A DNA stretch of 64,000 nucleotides from Apricaphanius iberus (Eukaryota > Chordata > Actinopteri > Cyprinodontiformes > Aphaniidae). Below, piece after piece: positions 17,678 to 64,000 of this stretch; positions within the stretch are counted from its first letter, which is position 1; each line of letters starts with the position of its first letter. Below the pieces are notes generated by a model. The model searched no databases. It saw only the letters and a list, made by a program, of their open reading frames with translations, and was not told the DNA's origin. The position numbers were made by a program, and so were the translations under genes. The DNA lies in contig JAPXFQ010002620.1 of the NCBI GenBank assembly GCA_028564705.1, positions 1,178,001-1,242,000 of the forward strand. The letters run 5' to 3'.

Positions 17678-18062
17678 TCCGGAGCCGGTCGCGGCTTACC
17701 GCCGCGGAAGAAATGCGCCCCACAGGGGCCAGCCAGCGCCGGAGAGAGGTCCCTCAAGGGGATCCTCCCGCACAGTGCGGCCGCCCATTACCTGCCGGGT
17801 TGAATCCCCCGGGCAGACTGTGCGGACCCCACCCGTTTATCTCTTAAACGTTTCTCGCCCTCTTCAACTCTGTCCTCTCAGTTCTGTCTATTTTTCCTTA
17901 AGATAGTTGTCGACTATCGGTCTCGTGCCGGTATTTAGCCTTAGATGGAGTTTACCACCCACTTTGGGCTGCATTCTCAAACAACCCGACTCCGAGAAGA
18001 CCCCGGCATGACGGGGGCCGTTACCGGCCCTACACCGTCCACGGGTCAGGAGGACTCAGACA
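17678..18062 (-). pseudogene. 28S rRNA-derived segment, antisense inside the L2 3' UTR
   Basis: The reverse complement reads, in rRNA order: CCCGTGGACGGTGTAGGGCC; GGGTCTTCTCGGAGTCGGGT; GCAGCCCAAAGTGGGTGGTA; AACTCCATCTAAGGCTAAAT; ACCGGCACGAGACCGATAGT; AACGGGTGGGGTCCGCACAG; GGATTCAACCCGGCAGG; then GGGCGCATTTC and CCGCGACCGGCTCCGG. These are universally conserved blocks of the 5' region of 28S rRNA (between and into D1/D2). Between them there are many substitutions and the D2-like part is shortened, so it is diverged rDNA, not a functional rRNA gene. L2 3' UTR sequence continues on both sides. G+C rises sharply inside the block. Confidence 0.88.
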
Positions 18063-18652
18063 GAGTGTTGGTAGCCAGGTCTCCTAGTAGCTAGGAGACA
18101 GGTTAATGTTAGTAGCTATGCTGCTTTAGGCTAGGCTGTTGGAGGACATTATTAGGGTCTGTTCCTACTTTCTCTCCTACTTCTCCCCAACTGCATGATG
18201 TGCTGTCAATTCAAGCACTAACCTGTTTTCTATTATAGTAGGTGCTCCGGATTAGCCCTGCTTGACGACCCTGACTAAGATGGCATTGCAGTGACGGAAA
18301 ATTCTCCACGTCCTGCAACAAACTTCTGCATCAGTTCTATTGCTCTTTCTGTGTCTCTGTTATGTATTCTCCAAGCCACAGACGGTCGCGGCAGATAACC
18401 GCTTGTGCTGAGCCTGGTTCTGCCGGAGGTTTCTTCCTGTTAAAAGGGAGTTTTTCCTTCCCACTGTCGCTGCATGCTTGCTCAGTATGAGGGATTGCTG
18501 AGAATTCCACGACGCAATCTTCTGTGGTTCTGTAATTTCTACACTAAACATTGTATTGTAATAACTCTTTTTGTAAAGTGCCTTGAGATGACATCTGTTG
18601 TGAAATGGCGCTATATAAATAAACTGAATTGAATTGAATTGAATTGAATTGA

Positions 18653-19500
18653 AAAATGGGTAGGTTATACACAAGGAATTAGGGTAATCAGACAAGTTAA
18701 TACAATAATATAGATATAATAGGAAGTAGAAAGTATGAATTAGTCCACCGAATCAGAATCAGAAAGGGTTTAAAGTCAAATGCTGAAGGAAAAGGAAATT
18801 GCTGCAGTACTTTATGTAAACAAGCAAAAAAACTAACACTGTAATAAAAGTTAAATGTGCTAAACAGATTGATATGTACATGAGAGCAGGTAACCATCAG
18901 TGCAAATCAGACAGGTCAAGAGACTCAATATTGGTGATGTGACATGTGAAACAGAGCAGGAGGTGGGAACAGTCTTAGGGTTATTGTTCATGAGTCCAAC
19001 CGCAGAGGGGAAGAAACTGAGACCAAGGAAAAATCCCATAATATAGACAAAAAAGTTTGGGCTATTGGGCTACCTATAATTTTTTTTTACTTGGTGTACA
19101 AATGAAATGTGTTCTCAAAAGGAATAAAAACTGGGGCACATTTCTGTATTTTCTCTCAATGAACAAAGAATTTGTCAAAAAATATGATCATGTTAATACA
19201 GAGTTATTGATTTTCATTTTTCATAGATAAACAAACATTATGGGGTCTTTTGAAAGAGAAGATGGCAAAGGTGCTATAGGAGATATAGGAATGGAAAGAT
19301 TTTTGCCTCCTGTCTTTGTAATAAAGTATTTATCAAAGGATATCATTTTTGTTTTGGCGATCAGGGAATAATTTATACCATATTTACACTGAGTAGCTGA
19401 AACTCAATAAAAAAAAAAATCTTCTAACTTAAATATGCTGAGTTAGTGCAACATATTATTGTTTTAAGTATATGTAACTCAAAGTTTTGGAGTGACCTAA
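18653..19500. other. Intergenic DNA, possible repeat at 18860-19020
   Basis: No gene seen. The stretch at 18860-19020, ending 'gcagaggggaagaaactg', resembles a widespread fish repeat, but I cannot place it in a family. Confidence 0.3.
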
Positions 19501-19503
19501 TGA

Positions 19504-19835
19504 TCAACAGCAGATGTTAATCAGCTCGTGCAGTTCTGTGATCAATGTTTCGCTGACGCATTTCAAAACTTCTGGTGGAATCCCATTCGACCCTGCAGAC
19601 TTGGCAGAACGGAGGGCATGTACAGCTTTATGCCCCTCGGCACGCATCACAGGAGCATCCAAGCGTTGGAGAAGTGGAAGCTGACGAATGGCATCACAAA
19701 TTGTGTTGTTATCAGCACTAATCTCTTTAGAATAAAGGGAGCCATAATGTTCCACCCACCTGTTGAGCTGAGCTTGGCTGTTGGTCAAAAGTGCATTTGT
19801 GGCTGACTTAAGAGGAGCTGTCTTTTTTGGAAAAG
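19504..19835 (-). pseudogene. Non-LTR reverse transcriptase fragment
   Basis: The minus strand encodes ALLTNSQAQLNRWVEHYGSL, then ALRSAKSAGSNGIPPEVLK and ELHELINICC. These match the linker and first reverse-transcriptase motifs (K-x-G-x-D-G-I-P-P type) of a non-LTR retrotransposon. No catalytic motif remains, so it is a short dead fragment. Confidence 0.65.
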
Positions 19836-20349
19836 ACAGATGTACAGACAGAACATGACACAGAACAGAAACGCATACAATTATTACAGAAGAAAGAAAA
19901 ATATGTGCATCACTATAGTTACAAAGTACGGATTGTGCAGTGCAATTGAAAAGTAGATGTGCAATTTTCAATAAGTTATTATAAATAGTCTGTTAAAAGT
20001 AATGTGAGATTTATAACCGTTTTGTTGTTGACTTTGACTTAGTGCTAAATGGCAGCAATGGTGATTATATTTGAGGGTTAGGGTTAGGGTTAGGCCCCCT
20101 CCTTGGCCCAAGTGGTTCAATGGAGACCGGGTGAAGTTCCACTAAGCATCTTCTGATGGCGACAGAGGCTTACTAACTGTGTCATGCATCCCTGGCTTCA
20201 AAAGTTGAGGACCTCTTTTAGGTTTATTACGGTTTAAAATACTTTTGCTTACAATTCTTAGAAGATGAGGTTATTATATTTGGGGTGAAAGGGGTGCTGA
20301 GTGTGAATGTTGTCCATTTTTAAATGCTTTTAGATTGAACGACGTAGGC
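19836..20349. other. Intergenic DNA upstream of eml3 with a short telomere-like run
   Basis: No gene was recognised. It contains the 20-base TTAGGG run listed separately. Confidence 0.35.
20075..20094 (+). repeat. Short interstitial telomere-like repeat
   Basis: GGGTTAGGGTTAGGGTTAGG, a little over three vertebrate telomere units. It is short enough to arise by chance slippage or end-repair insertion. Confidence 0.8.
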
Positions 20350-20617
20350 TTATTTATTTCGTTTTGAACTCTGTTTCATGATTACTTGCTCTACAGTTCT
20401 CAGTGAGTCCAGTTCTGTTTAGTTTAAATAAAGATGGGTGTTTTATCTGGAGGCGAAAACGCGTTTCCGGTGTTGCTATCCGCGCAGATTTGGAAAGATT
20501 GACGCGCAATGAGCGTGAATGCGACACTCCTCTCTCAGCATGGAAAACTCGCCGTAGCCTGGCGTTGACTCTACATCCAAACAAGCAGCACTTTTAAAAC
20601 TGAAACCTGGACTTGGG
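20350..20617 (+). promoter_or_regulatory. Probable eml3 promoter and 5' UTR (CpG-rich)
   Basis: This stretch is markedly richer in CpG (about 20453-20565) than its surroundings and lies directly upstream of the eml3 start codon. No TATA box was seen at a good position. CpG richness continues into the start of intron 1 (about 20990-21190). The exact transcription start is not visible. Confidence 0.45.
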
Positions 20618-63021
<42,404 letters not shown>

Positions 63022-64000
63022 GTCAGTGAAACAAAATAATCATCTTTGCATGATCTGGTTCTTCTGGTTACTGGTTATCTGCTGTGCTTGTTGTTATGCT
63101 ATGTTCAGAACCGTTGGCACCTTTGGGTCACTGAAAGTAATATACAAATAAAGGATGATGATGAAAATAACCTAGTCTTTTGCAGTTTCTAAAATAATTT
63201 AGAATTATTTAGATCATTGCTTACATGAAGTAATTTTTCTCAAGCTGTAGCTATCTCACACTTGACTCTAGAATACTTTAGTTCAAGGTCCACTCAAAGG
63301 CTGGAAGGTGCTGAGGAGTTGTAACTACCTGACAAACACATCATCTCCAGGTGCTCAAAGATAGTTAAAGTAACAGTGAAATTTAAGGCAAGTTTGGTCA
63401 TTTGGTGAGATCAAAGATAATAGTAGGATTATCATTTTGGTTCATTGTTCTTCAAAAAATCTGCCAGCAGAGTGGATGTTAGTCATCATCTTCAATTTTG
63501 CCTGTAAAACTCTGAACCCTGCAGCACAGAGAGATGGGTTAAAATCAATTTCTTTTTTTAGATTAAGTTTCCTCTAAGGTTGTTTGGGTTTGGCATGTTA
63601 TGACTGTGTGGTGTAATAATAAAACTGAGCTATGAGGGTGTTTTACACTTGGCTGTAAAATGACTTTTGAATGATGTATCTCTTGTAGTGTTTTAATTAA
63701 AATGCGCCTTCAGTTATGCAACATGAATGCTATTTAGTTTTTCAATAAATCAGAACACATCCAGCTACCTGAACAGTGTTTTATATTACATTATGACAGA
63801 GCTTGAAAATGAATGAATTATTATTAGTATGATTAAATGTACAGACTTTGATCTCCTCTTTCCCATTGAAAATGAACTTGTTAGATATCAGAGCGTCTCA
63901 ATAAGGATGTCCTCATTAAAATTTAATTGATATCTGATGGCATTGGGACAAGTATTCAGGCTGGCAAATGGATACCATCCCAGGCCACTCCTAACCACTC
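63022..64000. other. eml3 intron 9 (start), nothing recognised
   Basis: AT-rich intron sequence. I looked for the next EML exon (consensus CLAVHPD, IATGQ) and found no convincing match before the window ends. Confidence 0.5.

Larger units (their letters stand above)
14775..18652 (+). mobile_element. L2/Maui-type LINE, nearly intact, 5'-truncated
   Basis: Coding similarity begins near 14775 (NESTPPSYLNF, then PRSTGRGG) inside the endonuclease domain. A long open frame runs to 17524, then comes a 1.1-kb 3' UTR ending in the typical tail 'gtaaagtgccttgagatgac', 'ggcgctatataaataaa' and a (GAATT)n microsatellite at 18625-18652. The 3' UTR contains an antisense 28S rRNA-derived block (separate entry) flanked by a 21-base direct repeat (17573-17593 and 18095-18115). 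No clear target-site duplication was seen. The intact frame suggests a young copy. Confidence 0.9.

Noticed and set aside
17678..18062. A functional 28S rRNA gene fragment
   Set aside because: Conserved blocks are interrupted by many substitutions and a shortened variable region, it is bounded by L2 sequence, and no other rDNA is present. It is a derived copy, not part of an rDNA array.
63600..64000. Next EML exon near the right edge
   Set aside because: The frame around 63930-64000 does not match the expected CLAVHPD or IATGQ blocks and has no good acceptor.

Overview
The window is nuclear DNA from a ray-finned fish, probably a percomorph-type teleost. The evidence is spliced vertebrate genes plus a fish-typical repeat load: an L2/Maui-type LINE, RTE- and Rex-like LINEs, tRNA-derived SINEs, Tc1-like relics and hAT-like MITEs. 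I cannot name the species. There is no prokaryotic, viral or CRISPR content.

Two protein genes are divergent. On the minus strand, positions 11868 to 2944, lies a complete seven-exon ecsit gene (mitochondrial complex I assembly and Toll/BMP signalling adaptor). Its exons join in frame to a 450-residue protein, with a polyadenylation signal at 2777-2782. On the plus strand, from 20618 to the right edge, lies the 5' part of an EML-family microtubule-associated protein gene, best matched to eml3. Nine exons are visible: the start, the N-terminal coiled coil, a long low-complexity linker with a KSTQT motif, and the HELP region. The WD-repeat exons lie beyond the window. Intron 1 is about 24.5 kb and full of transposons.

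Layout: 1-2776 is ecsit downstream DNA with a SINE split by a 1.1-kb fold-back palindrome. 2777-11868 is ecsit, with an RTE-like LINE and nested MITE in intron 5, an L1-like LINE 3' end in intron 3 and a Tc1-like relic in intron 1. 11869-20617 is intergenic and holds a nearly intact L2 LINE (14775-18652). 20618-64000 is eml3 with intronic hAT-like, TTAA-flanked, SINE, LINE and microsatellite insertions.

The most unusual observation is in the L2 3' untranslated region: about 385 bases (17678-18062) are recognisably the 5' part of 28S ribosomal RNA, in antisense orientation. The segment is clearly diverged from rRNA although the L2 reading frame beside it is almost intact, so it looks like an old, inherited part of this L2 lineage. 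Other points worth checking are the fold-back element, a GTNNGT tandem splice donor in eml3 whose stronger site would create an immediate stop, and an overlapping uORF (ATGA) at the ecsit start. Family assignments come from recognition of sequence, not from a database search.
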